A stretch of DNA of 64,000 bases from Rhodovulum sulfidophilum (GCA_003241785.1 QFPW01000001.1:248001-312000), one strand, 5' to 3'. Numbered from the stretch's first letter, positions 33,416 to 43,604 are shown. Notes: generated by a model from the letters alone, not told the origin. Program-made: numbers and translations.

Positions 33416-34089
33416 AGGTCGGCTCCGGCGAGCCGGACTTCACCCTGGGCGATCCGGAGCACCCGGGCCTGGACCCGCGCCTTGGCGGCCCGGATCAGGT
33501 TCATGTCATGGGTGGCGATCAGCACGGTCTTCCCCATGCGGTTGAGCTCGATCAGCAGGGCGAGGATGCGCTGCGCCATGTCCCAGTCGACGTTGCCCGT
33601 AGGCTCGTCGGCGAGGATCACCTCGGGGCTCAGGATGACGGCGCGGGCGAGGGCGGCGCGCTGGCGTTCGCCCCCCGAGAGCTCGGGCGGCGGCGCGTCG
33701 ACCCGGTCGGTGAGGTCGACCCATTGGAGCAGCGCGCGCAGGTCGTCGGCCCGCTCCTTTGGATCGATCCCGTTCACGGTCAGCGGCAGCGCGATGTTCT
33801 CGAACAGCGGCAGGTGGTCGAGGAACTGGCAATCCTGGTGAACCACGCCGACCTTGCGGCGCAGGTCGGCGATCGCGTCGCGCTCGTTCGGCCCGATCGA
33901 CCGGCCGAAATAGCGGATCTCGCCCTCGGTCGCGGCGAGATCGAGATAGCAGAGCCGGAGCAAGGTGGTCTTGCCGGCGCCGGACGGTCCCACCAGGAAC
34001 TGGAACGACCCGGGCGCCAGGGTCAGCGTCATGTCGCGGAGAACGGCGTGCTCGCCATAACTGAACCCCGCCTGCTCGAATTCGATCAC
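33412..34089 (-). CDS. ftsE: Cell-division ATP-binding protein FtsE
   Basis: ABC ATPase of 225 residues. Walker A is 'GPSGAGKT' (34-41), the signature is 'LSGGERQRAALARA', Walker B 'VILADEPTGNVD', and the H-loop His is in 'IATHD'. These match FtsE rather than other exporters. The GTG at 34089 is preceded by GGAGGACC; a much longer upstream frame is non-homologous. First gene of ftsE-ftsX-plsC, divergent from a zinc-ribbon protein gene. Confidence 0.94.
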   Translation of the reverse strand: MIEFEQAGFSYGEHAVLRDMTLTLAPGSFQFLVGPSGAGKTTLLRLCYLDLAATEGEIRYFGRSIGPNERDAIADLRRKVGVVHQDCQFLDHLPLFENIALPLTVNGIDPKERADDLRALLQWVDLTDRVDAPPPELSGGERQRAALARAVILSPEVILADEPTGNVDWDMAQRILALLIELNRMGKTVLIATHDMNLIRAAKARVQARVLRIAQGEVRLAGADL

Positions 34090-34265
34090 CTGGTCCTCCG
34101 CGGGCAGCGCGGCTGATTTATACCGCCGTGACCGGTCAGCGCAACGGGCCGCTCCCCGGGGCGAACGAGGGGGCGATCCTTGGAATGCGGTTTTGCCGGG
34201 GCTAGATAGGGAAGACCTGATTCGCCGGTCGCGCCCGCCGCGCTCGGCCCTGTGCGAGGCTCGCC

Positions 34266-35144
34266 ATGCGTCTGACCTGCCCCAATTGCGGCGCCGAATA
34301 CGACGTCCCCGAGGGGCTGATCCCGCCGGCCGGCAAGCATGTGCAATGCTCGGCCTGCCACACGCGCTGGTTCCGGCGCGGCGAGGCGCGGGAGGAGCTG
34401 TCCGAGGACGAGATCCTGCGCAAGCTCGAGACCCGCGGCGCGCGGCCCGGCCCCCGGGCGGTGCCGAGCGGCGGCGCGGAGGGGGCGATTCCCTTCCCGG
34501 TCCGCGCGGCGCCCGAGCCGGAGGCGGACCCCGAGCCCGCGGCGCCGTCCGAAGTCGTCGTCGCCCCGGAGCCCGAACCGGAGCCCGAGCCCGAGACACC
34601 GCCGGCGGCGCCCGGCCCCGCGCCCTATCGGCTGGTTCCAGACCGGGGCGCGGCGAATCCGGCGGCCGAGCGCCCGGAGGCGCGCGAGGCGGCGCCGGTG
34701 ATCGCGCCGCCGCCGCCGGCGAAGCCCGCCGCGACCGCGACGCCGGCCGCGCCGTCGGCGGCCTCGCGGGCCGCGGCGGAGACGAGGAGCGCGCCGGGCC
34801 TCGCCCCGGCCCGGAGCGAGGCCCCCGCCGATTCGCGCGGCGCCGCCGGGGAGCCCGGCGAGCCCCGGGGCGCGGCGCCCCGGACCGCGCCGCGCATCGA
34901 GCTCGCCGATCCGGCCGAGGCGCCGCCGCGCGCGCCGCGCCGGCGCGGGCGCTTCCTGCCCGGCTTCATCCTCGCGCTGCTGGTCGTGGGCCTGGCCTTC
35001 GAAGTCTATATATGGCGCGCCCCGCTCGCCGAGCAGATCCCCGCGGCGGCGCCGGTGATCGAGGGCTACGCCGACGGCGTCGACGCGGCGCGCGAGTGGC
35101 TCGGCACCCGCTTCGGCCGCCCGCCGGCGGAACCGGCCGGGTAG
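34266..35144 (+). CDS. MJ0042-type zinc-ribbon membrane protein
   Basis: A 292-residue protein. The N terminus carries a zinc ribbon with Cys5/Cys8 ('CPNC') and Cys28/Cys31 ('CSAC'), ending 'HTRWF', the MJ0042/zinc_ribbon_5 signature. A long Pro/Ala/Glu-rich disordered region (about 60-225) follows, then one membrane helix ('GFILALLVVGLAFEVYIW') and a short C-terminal tail. This is widespread in alphaproteobacteria near ftsE but of unknown function. It ends 10 bp before the stop of the convergent DUF4175 gene. Confidence 0.88.
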   Translation: MRLTCPNCGAEYDVPEGLIPPAGKHVQCSACHTRWFRRGEAREELSEDEILRKLETRGARPGPRAVPSGGAEGAIPFPVRAAPEPEADPEPAAPSEVVVAPEPEPEPEPETPPAAPGPAPYRLVPDRGAANPAAERPEAREAAPVIAPPPPAKPAATATPAAPSAASRAAAETRSAPGLAPARSEAPADSRGAAGEPGEPRGAAPRTAPRIELADPAEAPPRAPRRRGRFLPGFILALLVVGLAFEVYIWRAPLAEQIPAAAPVIEGYADGVDAAREWLGTRFGRPPAEPAG

Positions 35145-35154
35145 CCCGACCGCC

Positions 35155-37734
35155 TCAGAACTGGTCGAGCAGGCGCCGCAGGTAGTCGAGCTCGAGCTGG
35201 GGCCGGAACTGTTCCCCGGCCCGGCGGCGGATCTCGTCGAGCAGCGCCCGCCCGCGCGCGATCGAATCGGCGTCGGGCACCATGCCGTCCTGCCCGCCGA
35301 TCCCGCCGCGCGAGCCGAGCGGCCGGCCGAGCGGGTCGCGGCCGTTCTCGGCCTGCGACTGCGCGTTCTGGCCCTCGCCCTGCTGCTGGCCGTTCTCGGC
35401 GCCGCGCATCTCCTCGGCCATCTCGCGCATCCCGTCGCGCAGCCGGTCGATCGCCTCCGCCTGCTGGTCGAGCGCGCCGGAGGCGTCGCCCTGGTTCAGC
35501 CGGTCGCGCGCCTCGCCCATGTTGCGCTCGGCCTCGCGCATCGCCTCGCGGGTGCCTTCGCCGGCCTCGCCGGGCAGGCCCTCGCGCATCTCGTCCATCA
35601 GCTGGCGCAGCGCCTCCTGGCGGCGGGCCAGCTCCTCGGCGCCCTGGCCCCGCTCGCCCCGCCCCTGACCGCGTTCGGCCTGGTCCTGGCCCTGCTCGCC
35701 GTTCTCGCCCGGCTGGCCGTCCATCGGATCGCCCTCGCCCTGGCCCATCCGGTTCTCGCGGAACCGGCGCTGCAGCTCCTGGAACGATTCATCGGCGAGG
35801 CCCTGCTGCTCGCGCAGCGCGTCGGCGAGGCCCTGCATCGTCTGCTGGCCCTGGCTGCCCTGCCCCTGGCCGTCGCCCTGGCCCTGGGTGATCTGCATCT
35901 GCATGTTGTCGAGCAATTGCTGCAGCATGCTCAGGAGCTGCTCGGCCTCCGCCTTGCGGCCCTGCTCGGACAGCTCCTGGATCTGGCGCATCAGCTCCTG
36001 GATCTGGTCCTGGCTCATGGTCTGGCCCGGCGGCGGCGCCTCGGCCCGCTGCTGCTCGCCGCGCTCGATCGCCTCGCGCGCCATCTGCTCCATGTAGTCG
36101 CGGGTCGCATCGCGCAGCTCGTCCATCAGCCGGGCGATCTCGTCGTCGGAGGCGTCGTTGCGCAGCGCCTCGGACAGCCGCTCGCGCGCGCGGTCGAGCC
36201 GCTCCTTCGCCGAGCCGAGGCTGCCGTCCTCGATCAGCAGCGCCGCCTGCCACAGCGCCTCGGCCACCTCGTCGGTGACCTCGGCCGCCTTGCCGTCGGC
36301 GTTGGCGCCGGCGAGCTGGCGGATCGCGGCGCGGGTCATCAGATAGGCCCGCGGGCTGGAGAACAGCCCCTCGGGCTCATAGGTGACGGCGCGCAGCACC
36401 CGCGTCACCCGCGTCGCGTTGGCGGGCGACCAGAGCAGATCGCGCCGCTGCTCGATCAGCGCGGCGGCGATCGGGTCGTAGAAGGAACGGCCGGGCAGCA
36501 CGGTCGCGATCGGACCGCTGTCGCCGCGCTGGCCGACCGCGTCCTCCGCGGTCAGGGTCAGCGTGACCGGCAGGCCGGCATAGGGGCTCTTCGAGAAATC
36601 GTCGACCAGCGTCTCCTGGACCTCGGTGCCGGCGCCCGTCATCGGCATCGGCAGGTCGATGACCATCGGCTCGCGTGGCGCCGGGTCGATCGCGAGCCCG
36701 TAACGCCGGTCGACGCGGGACAGGTCGAGCGTCACCTCGGCCCGGGCGGCGGTGACGCCGTGATCGTCATGGGCCGAATAGGCGATCCGGGTCTTGCCCG
36801 CCTCGACCGGCTCGACCGGCTGCGCCAGCGTGATCGTCGGGGCCTGGTCGGGCTCGGCCGCGAAGCTCCAGTGGCCGAGCGCGCCGCCGCCGCGGGTCAG
36901 CGTGACGCCGCCGTCGCGGCGCACCTCGAATTCCGCGCTGGAGATCCCCGGCGCGGTCTCGGCGAGCGCGGCCGGCGCGCCGCCCGACACCTCCTCGGAC
37001 AGAGCGAAATCCGATCCCTCGCCGCCATAGACGCGGATCGTGACCCTGGTCCCGGCCGGGACGCTGACCGGCCCCTCTGGGCGGATGTCGGGAAGATAGA
37101 GCGTCGGCCGCCCGGTATAGGCCGGCGGCTCGGCCCAGCCCTCGAAGCTCGGCCCGGTCGCGACCTGCGGCCCGGTCGCGGGCTTGATCGCGGCGCCGAC
37201 GCCGCGCAGCCCCTCGCCGCCGGCGAAGATGAGCGCCGCCCCGAGCAGGACCAGCGCCGCGAGGCGCAGCGCCCAGGGATCGCGGCTCGCGAGCCGCAGG
37301 TCGGGCGGCACCGGCTTCGCGAGCGACGCCGCGCGGCGCATCCGCGCGAGATGCGCGGCCCAGACGGCGCGCGCGCCCGCGTCCTCGGTGCCGAGCGCCT
37401 GCGCGTCCTCGAGCGCGGCGAGCGGCGTGCCGGCGAGCGTCGCGTCGACGCGATCGCGCGCGTCCCGCGCGCTCGGCCAGCGCAGGCCCCGGAACCCGCG
37501 CCATGCCAGATAGAGGGCGGCGGCGGCGAAAACCGCGAGCACGGCGTACATCTGGACCCGGGTCAGGGCTTCGGGAAGCCCGAAGGCGATCACGGACCAG
37601 AACACGGCGACGAGCGAGCCCAGCGGCCAGAAAGCACGCAGAAGCGTCTCGACCACCATTCCCGCGCGCGTCCGGCGCAGGGTTCCGATCAGTTTCGGGT
37701 CCTTCGGGTCGTCGTCCGCGCCGCTCTGCCTCAT
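35155..37734 (-). CDS. DUF4175 / TIGR02302-family membrane protein
   Basis: Large protein of 859 residues. Two or three membrane helices lie in the first ~190 residues. A periplasmic beta-rich domain (about 195-430) precedes a long Gln/Glu/Gly-rich helical section ('QQLLDNMQMQITQGQGDGQG', 'EMAEEMRGAENGQQQGEG') that looks like a coiled coil. This matches the TIGR02302 family of alphaproteobacteria; function unknown, possibly envelope-related. It lies 51 bp after lysA on the same strand. The repetitive C-terminal half creates long antisense open frames that are not genes. Confidence 0.88.
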   Translation of the reverse strand: MRQSGADDDPKDPKLIGTLRRTRAGMVVETLLRAFWPLGSLVAVFWSVIAFGLPEALTRVQMYAVLAVFAAAALYLAWRGFRGLRWPSARDARDRVDATLAGTPLAALEDAQALGTEDAGARAVWAAHLARMRRAASLAKPVPPDLRLASRDPWALRLAALVLLGAALIFAGGEGLRGVGAAIKPATGPQVATGPSFEGWAEPPAYTGRPTLYLPDIRPEGPVSVPAGTRVTIRVYGGEGSDFALSEEVSGGAPAALAETAPGISSAEFEVRRDGGVTLTRGGGALGHWSFAAEPDQAPTITLAQPVEPVEAGKTRIAYSAHDDHGVTAARAEVTLDLSRVDRRYGLAIDPAPREPMVIDLPMPMTGAGTEVQETLVDDFSKSPYAGLPVTLTLTAEDAVGQRGDSGPIATVLPGRSFYDPIAAALIEQRRDLLWSPANATRVTRVLRAVTYEPEGLFSSPRAYLMTRAAIRQLAGANADGKAAEVTDEVAEALWQAALLIEDGSLGSAKERLDRARERLSEALRNDASDDEIARLMDELRDATRDYMEQMAREAIERGEQQRAEAPPPGQTMSQDQIQELMRQIQELSEQGRKAEAEQLLSMLQQLLDNMQMQITQGQGDGQGQGSQGQQTMQGLADALREQQGLADESFQELQRRFRENRMGQGEGDPMDGQPGENGEQGQDQAERGQGRGERGQGAEELARRQEALRQLMDEMREGLPGEAGEGTREAMREAERNMGEARDRLNQGDASGALDQQAEAIDRLRDGMREMAEEMRGAENGQQQGEGQNAQSQAENGRDPLGRPLGSRGGIGGQDGMVPDADSIARGRALLDEIRRRAGEQFRPQLELDYLRRLLDQF

Positions 37735-37785
37735 CCGCCTCGCTTCCGGGGCGCGGGGAGCCGGGACATCCGGGCCCGCGGGATT

Positions 37786-39054
37786 CTAGTCGATCCAGTC
37801 GGGGATGGTATCGCGGTTCAGCATTTCGTCAAAGCTCGGTCGCGCGCGCACCACGGCGAAGTGATCCCCGGAGACCAGCACCTCGGGCACCAGCGGCCGC
37901 GAATTGTATTCCGAGGACATCACCGCCCCATAGGCGCCCGCCGAGCGGAAGGCGACGAGGTCGCCCTCGCCGAGCGGCGGCATCGGCCGCTCGCGCGCGA
38001 AGGTGTCGCCGGTCTCGCAGACCGGGCCGACCACGTCGACCGGCGCGCGCTCGACGCCGACGGGCGGCTCGGCGACCGGGACGATCTCGTGGAAGGCCTC
38101 GTACATCGCCGGGCGGACCAGATCGTTCATTGCCGCGTCGAGCACGAGGAAATCGCGCCCCTCGCCCCGCTTCAGCCAGATCACCGAGGCGAGCAGCACG
38201 CCGGCGTTGCCGACGATGAGCCGCCCCGGCTCGATCTCGATCTCGCAGCCGAGATGGCCGAGCGTCTCGCGGATCACCTGGCCGTAGTCGAACGGCAGCG
38301 GCGGCGCCTCGTTGTCGCGGCGATAGGGGATGCCGAGCCCGCCGCCGAGGTCGAGCCGGCGGATGTCGTGCCCGTCGGCCCGGAGCGCCGCGGTCAGCTC
38401 GGCCACCTTGGAGAAGGCCGCCTGATAGGGCGCGAGCTCGGTGAGCTGGCTGCCGATATGGACGTCGATCCCGACCACCTCGATCCCGGGCAGGCGGGCG
38501 GCCTCGGCGTAGACGTCGCGGGCGCGGGCGATCGGGATGCCGAACTTGTTCTCGGACTTGCCGGTCGCGATCTTGGCATGAGTCTTCGCGTCCACGTCCG
38601 GATTGACCCGGATCGCGATCGGCGCGCGCTTGCCCATCCCGGCGGCGATCCCGGACAACGCGAAGAGCTCCGGCTCGGATTCGACGTTGAACTGCCGGAT
38701 GCCGTGGCGGAGCGCGTAGGTCATCTCCTGCCGCGTCTTGCCGACGCCCGAGAAGACGATCTTCTCGCCCGGGACGCCGGCGGCGCGGGCGCGGACGTAT
38801 TCGCCGCCCGAGACCACGTCCATCCCGGCGCCGAGATTGGCCATCACGCGCAGCACGGCCTGGTTGGAATTGGCCTTCATCGCGTAGCAGATCAGGTGGT
38901 CCATCCCCGCCAGCGCCTCCTCGAAGACGCGGTAGTGCCGGGTCAGCGTCGCCACGGAATAGACATAGACCGGCGTGCCGACCGCGCGGGCGATCTCGGT
39001 GAGGGCGACGCCTTCGGCGTGCAGCACGCCGTCGCGGTAGAGAAAGTGATCCAT
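37786..39054 (-). CDS. lysA: Diaminopimelate decarboxylase
   Basis: PLP enzyme of 422 residues converting meso-diaminopimelate to L-lysine. The cofactor lysine is Lys60 in 'CYAMKANSN'. 'IDVHIGSQL', 'LDLGGGLGIPY' and 'GPVCETGDTF' (the substrate-contacting Cys-Glu of the dimer partner) are all present. The ATG at 39054 has GGAAGGG upstream; an ATG five codons earlier is less well placed. Third gene of argH-lptM-lysA-DUF4175. Confidence 0.97.
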   Translation of the reverse strand: MDHFLYRDGVLHAEGVALTEIARAVGTPVYVYSVATLTRHYRVFEEALAGMDHLICYAMKANSNQAVLRVMANLGAGMDVVSGGEYVRARAAGVPGEKIVFSGVGKTRQEMTYALRHGIRQFNVESEPELFALSGIAAGMGKRAPIAIRVNPDVDAKTHAKIATGKSENKFGIPIARARDVYAEAARLPGIEVVGIDVHIGSQLTELAPYQAAFSKVAELTAALRADGHDIRRLDLGGGLGIPYRRDNEAPPLPFDYGQVIRETLGHLGCEIEIEPGRLIVGNAGVLLASVIWLKRGEGRDFLVLDAAMNDLVRPAMYEAFHEIVPVAEPPVGVERAPVDVVGPVCETGDTFARERPMPPLGEGDLVAFRSAGAYGAVMSSEYNSRPLVPEVLVSGDHFAVVRARPSFDEMLNRDTIPDWID

Positions 39055-39132
39055 CCGACGCCCTTCCATCCGCGTGCGACCGCCGGTGACTAGCCGGGGC
39101 GGCGCGGGGAATCAAGCGAGCGGCGGCGGGCC

Positions 39133-39270
39133 TCAGCCGGTGGGCAGGTCGGCCTGCGGCCGCGCCGGCGCCTCGACGGGCGACGGCCCGCCGCTCGGCG
39201 TCTTGGGCGCGGCCTTGATGCCGCAACCGGCGAGCGCGAGCAGCGCGGCGATGAGCGCCGCGCGGGTCAC
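39133..39270 (-). CDS. Small LptM/YifL-like lipoprotein
   Basis: A 45-residue lipoprotein. The signal peptide 'VTRAALIAALLALAGC' (GTG start, lipobox LAGC) is followed by 'GIKAAPKTPSGG' and a Pro-rich tail. The position between argH and lysA, and the CG-K-containing start of the mature part, match LptM-like proteins, which in E. coli assist LptD oxidation and assembly. The GTG overlaps the argH stop (GTGA), so translation is coupled. The short, variable tail makes the family call moderate. Confidence 0.75.
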   Translation of the reverse strand: MTRAALIAALLALAGCGIKAAPKTPSGGPSPVEAPARPQADLPTG

Positions 39271-40668
39271 GCGGCGTCCCCAGGGAAGGTCTCGCGCCAG
39301 CGCGCGATCTGGAGCCGGACCTGGGCGGGCGCGGTGCCGCCGTGGCTGACCCGGCTCGCGACCGAATTCTCGACGCCGAGGACCTCGTAGACCTCGGCGG
39401 TGATGCCGGGATGGACGGCGGTCATCTCGGCGAGGCTGAGCTCCGGCAGGTCGATCCCGCGCTCCTCCGCCCGGCGCACCAACGCGCCCGTCACGTGATG
39501 CGCGTCGCGGAACGGCAGGCCGAGCGCGCGCACGAGCCAGTCGGCGAGGTCGGTCGCGGTCGAGAAGCCGCTCGCCGCCGCCGCGCGCAGCCGCTCGACG
39601 TTCGGGCGCATGTCGCCCACCATGCCGGTCATCGCCGCGAGCGCCAGCATCAGGCTGTCGGCGGCGTCGAAGACCTGCTCCTTGTCCTCCTGCATGTCCT
39701 TGGAATAGGCGAGCGGCAGGCCCTTCATCACCGTGAGCAGCGCCACGAGCGCGCCGTTGATCCGCGCGACCTTGGCCCGGATCAGCTCGGCCGCGTCCGG
39801 GTTCTTCTTCTGCGGCATGATCGAGGAGCCGGTCGAGAACCGGTCCGAGAGCGTCACGAAGCGGAACTGCGCCGTCGACCAGATCACCAGCTCCTCGGCG
39901 AGGCGGCTGAGATGGGTCGCCGCGAGGCTCGCCGCCGAGAGGAATTCGAGCGCGAAGTCGCGGTCCGAGACCGCGTCGAGCGAATTCGCCATCGGCCGGT
40001 CGAAGCCGAGTTCCTGCGCGGTGAAATGCCGGTCGATCGGGAACGAGGTCCCGGCGAGCGCGGCGGCGCCGAGCGGGCTCTCGTTCATCCGCGCGCGGGC
40101 GTCGACGAAGCGCCCCCGGTCGCGCGCCAGCATCTCGACATAGGCGAGCATGTGGTGGCCCCAGGTCACCGGCTGCGCCACCTGCAGATGGGTGAAGCCG
40201 GGCATGACGACCTCCGCGCCCGCCTCGGCCTGGGCGAGCAGCGCGCGCATCAGCGCCTCGATGCCCTCGATCGCCGCGTCGCACTGGCCGCGGACCCAGA
40301 GCCGGAAGTCGGTCGCCACCTGATCGTTGCGCGAGCGGGCGGTGTGCAGCCGGCCGGCGGCCTCGCCGATCAGCTCCTTGAGGCGGCTCTCCACGTTCAT
40401 GTGGATGTCCTCGAGCGCGGTCGAGAAGGCGAAGGCGCCGGAGTCGATTTCTGACAAGACCGTGAGCAGACCTTCCCGGATCAGCTCCGCGTCGGTATCA
40501 GTCAGGATGCCCTGCCGCCCCAGCATGGCGGCATGGGCGCGGCTGGCCTCGATGTCCTGGGCCGCGAGGCGCTTGTCGAAGCCGATCGAGGCATTGATCG
40601 CTTCCATGATCGCATCCGGCCCGGCCGCGAACCGGCCGCCCCACATCGCGTTCGAGGTCTTGTCCGTC

Positions 40669-40670
<2 letters not shown>
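39267..40670 (-). CDS. argH: Argininosuccinate lyase
   Basis: Splits argininosuccinate into arginine and fumarate. The 467 residues include 'MWGGRFAAGPDAIMEAIN', 'HTARSRNDQVATD', 'GFTHLQVAQP' and the superfamily signature 'GSSIMPQKKNPD', with all catalytic segments present. The ATG at 40670 shares two bases with the ATG of the divergent TlpA-like gene (40669), so the two genes have no intergenic spacer. First gene of argH-lptM-lysA-DUF4175 on this strand. Confidence 0.97.
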
Positions 40671-41277
<607 letters not shown>

Positions 41278-41284
41278 GGCGAAT

Positions 41285-41348
41285 GGCGGACCAAGGTCCG
41301 CCCTACGCCGCGCCGGATGGCATAACGTAGGGCGAACCTCGGTCCGCC
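41285..41348. repeat. Palindromic repeats, family B (copies 2a and 2b, head to head)
   Basis: Two units. GGCGGACC-AA-GGTCCGCC-CTACG occupies 41285-41307, and an inverted variant occupies 41326-41348 (on the minus strand GGCGGACCGAGGTTCGCC, then CTACG). They fill the gap between the convergent TlpA-like and pmtA genes and may terminate both. Confidence 0.75.
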
Positions 41349-41363
41349 GTCCCCGCGCCTCGA

Positions 41364-41999
41364 TCAGGCGACCTTCGCCGCCAGCTCCTTCTTGCGCATC
41401 CGGAGCAGGGTGAACATGCCGAAGGGCGGCATCTCGCGCTGCTCGACCACCTCGAGCGCGTCATGGCCGAGCACCCGCTCCATCGGGAAGTCGGAATGCC
41501 AGCCCAGGATGTCGGCGAAGGGCGCGAAGCCGCGCTCGAGCCGGGCGAGCGTGCCCTCCTCGCGGGCGAAATGGTTGAGGATCAGCACCTCGCCGCCGGG
41601 CTTGCAGACCCGCGCCATCTCGGCGACCACCTTCTCGGGCTCGGGCACGACCGAGACGAGGTACATCGCGACCACCGTGTCGAAAGTGTCGTCGGCGAAA
41701 TCGAGCGTGCGCGCGTCCATCCGCCGCAGCTCGGTGACGTTCGACAACCCGTGCTCGGCGACCTTGGCCTTGGCCTTCTCGAGCATCTCCGGAGAGAAAT
41801 CGACGCCGGTCACCTCGACCGCGCCCTCGTAATGCCGGAGCGCGAGACCCGTGCCCACGCCGACCTCGAGCACCTTGCCCTTGCGCGCGTTCACATGATG
41901 AACCGCCTTTCGCCGCCCCGCGCGCGTGATCGCGCCGAAGGTCTGGTCGTAGACCGGAGCCCAGCGACGGTAGGAGGTGCCGACAGCCTTCAGTTCCAT
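41364..41999 (-). CDS. pmtA: Phosphatidylethanolamine N-methyltransferase, Rhodobacter PmtA type
   Basis: SAM-dependent methyltransferase of 211 residues. Motif I is 'VLEVGVGTGLAL', followed by 'VTGVDFSPEMLEKAK' and 'DTVVAMYLVSVVPEP'. 'SYRRWAPVYDQTFG' at the N terminus is typical of the soluble Rhodobacter-type PmtA that methylates phosphatidylethanolamine stepwise to phosphatidylcholine. The neighbours pssA and psd on the same strand, which supply phosphatidylethanolamine, strongly support this over a quinone methyltransferase. It begins 3 bp after pssA. Confidence 0.88.
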   Translation of the reverse strand: MELKAVGTSYRRWAPVYDQTFGAITRAGRRKAVHHVNARKGKVLEVGVGTGLALRHYEGAVEVTGVDFSPEMLEKAKAKVAEHGLSNVTELRRMDARTLDFADDTFDTVVAMYLVSVVPEPEKVVAEMARVCKPGGEVLILNHFAREEGTLARLERGFAPFADILGWHSDFPMERVLGHDALEVVEQREMPPFGMFTLLRMRKKELAAKVA

Positions 42000-42002
42000 A
42001 AG

Positions 42003-42815
42003 CTACCCTCGGATGGTTTCGTCTTCATGCGTCTCAGCCAGCCCTTCCCCCGGCCCCTCCCCGGGCCCGTCCGAAGGGTCGTCGTCGATGTCGGCGCCGC
42101 GCAGCCGGATCGCCGCGTGCGCGAGCGTCACGACATAGGCGAGCGTCATCAGCACCATGAGCAGCCAGAAGCGCGTCAGCGCGAGGCCGACCAGGATCGC
42201 GGTGCCGATCAGGAGAAAGCGGACCTTGTCGCGCGGGACGCGGATCGCCTTCGGCGAGAAGGTGGGCAGCCGGCTCACCATCAGCAAGCCCACGACGCCG
42301 AGCCAGGAGGCCACGATCATCGGCCAGTCCCGCGCGTCGATCAGCCCGGCGAAGGTCGCGAACATCGGCAGCAGCGCGAGCATCGCGCCGGCCGGCGCCG
42401 GCACGCCGACGAAGCGCGGCACCCTGCCGCCGGTCGGCGCGTCGCGGTTGACGTTGAACCGGGCGAGCCGGAGGCAGCAGCAGACGATGTAGACGAGGAC
42501 CAGCACCCAGCCGAGATCGTTCCGCGCGGTGATCGCGAACTGGTAGACGAGGATCCCGGGCGCCACGCCGAAGTCGAGGAAGTCGCAGAGCGAATCGAGC
42601 TCGGCGCCGAAGGGGCTCACGCTGTTGAGCTTGCGCGCGAGCAGCCCGTCGATGCCGTCGAGCGCCGCCGCGAACAGGATGAGGCCGGCGGCGAGCGCGA
42701 ATTTCTCGGCATAGGCGAAGCGGATCGCGGTCAGCCCGGCGCAGAGCCCGATGATCGTGACCACGTTCGGCAGGAGATGCAGGAACGGCAGCGGCTCTCG
42801 GCGGCGGGCGATCAT
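42003..42815 (-). CDS. pssA: CDP-diacylglycerol--serine O-phosphatidyltransferase
   Basis: Membrane enzyme of 270 residues making phosphatidylserine. The CDP-alcohol phosphotransferase motif D-G-X2-A-R-X8-G-X3-D-X3-D is complete in the stretch from 'DGIDGLLARKL' to 'GAELDSLCDFLDFG'. About eight hydrophobic helices and an acidic Gly/Pro-rich cytoplasmic tail follow. It lies 4 bp after psd and 3 bp before pmtA. The phosphatidylserine it makes is the substrate of Psd. Confidence 0.95.
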   Translation of the reverse strand: MIARRREPLPFLHLLPNVVTIIGLCAGLTAIRFAYAEKFALAAGLILFAAALDGIDGLLARKLNSVSPFGAELDSLCDFLDFGVAPGILVYQFAITARNDLGWVLVLVYIVCCCLRLARFNVNRDAPTGGRVPRFVGVPAPAGAMLALLPMFATFAGLIDARDWPMIVASWLGVVGLLMVSRLPTFSPKAIRVPRDKVRFLLIGTAILVGLALTRFWLLMVLMTLAYVVTLAHAAIRLRGADIDDDPSDGPGEGPGEGLAETHEDETIRG

Positions 42816-42819
42816 CGCT

Positions 42820-43512
42820 CTAGCGGACCTCCCCCTGGCGCGCCGGCTCGGAAGCCTCGAGATCGGCGATCACCGTCTCGCCCGCGATCGTGCCCTGGCC
42901 GACGGCGACGAGCGGGGCGACGCCCTCGGGCAGGTAGACGTCGACGCGCGAGCCGAAGCGGATCATGCCGAAGCGCTGGCCGGTGGCGAGCTCGGTTCCC
43001 TCGGTCGTCTCGCAGAGGATGCGCCGCGCGACGAGGCCCGCGATCTGCACCACCGCGATGGTGCGCCCGTCGGCGAGCTCGAGCGCGAGGCCGTTGCGCT
43101 CGTTGAACTCGCTCGCCTTGTCGAGCGAGGCGTTGAAGAACTTCCCCGGCCGATAGCCGATCGCCCGGACCCGGCCGGCGATCGGCGCGCGGTTCACGTG
43201 GCAGTTGAAGACGTTCATGAAGACGCTGACCCGCGTCCGCGGCTCGGCGCCGAGCCCGAGCTCGGCCGGCGGCGCCGCGCGCTCGATCAGCGAGACCACG
43301 CCGTCCGCCGGGCTGACGAAGAGCCCGGGCCGGGTCGGCGTCACCCGATCGGGGTCGCGGAAGAAGTAGTAGCACCAGACGGTGAGGCCGAGACCGATCC
43401 AGCCGAGCGGCTCGGAGAACTGGTAGGCGACGAAAGCCACGAGCGCGAAAATCGGGATGAACCGCCAGCCCTCGGGGTGGATTGGTTTCAAAACCGTCGA
43501 AAGCATGTTCAT
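42820..43512 (-). CDS. psd: Phosphatidylserine decarboxylase proenzyme
   Basis: Makes phosphatidylethanolamine. The 230-residue protein self-cleaves at Gly187-Ser188 ('RFGSRVD') to form the pyruvoyl cofactor. 'VSPADGVV' (Asp70) and 'NVFNCHVNRAP' (His105) complete the processing and active-site residues. It is of the short, alpha-proteobacterial type with a single N-terminal hydrophobic region. I chose the ATG at 43512 ('MNMLSTVLKPIHPEG'); a TTG 10 codons upstream is possible. First gene of psd-pssA-pmtA. Confidence 0.95.
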   Translation of the reverse strand: MNMLSTVLKPIHPEGWRFIPIFALVAFVAYQFSEPLGWIGLGLTVWCYYFFRDPDRVTPTRPGLFVSPADGVVSLIERAAPPAELGLGAEPRTRVSVFMNVFNCHVNRAPIAGRVRAIGYRPGKFFNASLDKASEFNERNGLALELADGRTIAVVQIAGLVARRILCETTEGTELATGQRFGMIRFGSRVDVYLPEGVAPLVAVGQGTIAGETVIADLEASEPARQGEVR

Positions 43513-43589
43513 TCGGCGGTCTTCTCCCGTCACCGTTTCCAATTCAGCACCCTATTAAGCCAGGATCGCGCCGGTTGAAAGCGTCGTGA

Positions 43590-43604
43590 CTAACCCAGGG
43601 GTAA
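43590..43604. promoter_or_regulatory. CtrA-like box upstream of the lytic transglycosylase
   Basis: CTAA-N7-GTAA, compared with the CtrA consensus TTAA-N7-TTAA known from Caulobacter and used in Rhodobacterales. It lies 48 bp before the transglycosylase ATG. Similar sites stand before flhA and flagellin. Confidence 0.4.

Noticed and set aside
35917..39093. A >1000-codon open frame antisense to the DUF4175 and lysA genes
   Set aside because: It results from biased third positions in GC-rich DNA. The opposite strand encodes clear family motifs (LysA PLP lysine, DUF4175 layout), and the antisense translation is low-complexity Arg/Asp/His-rich.
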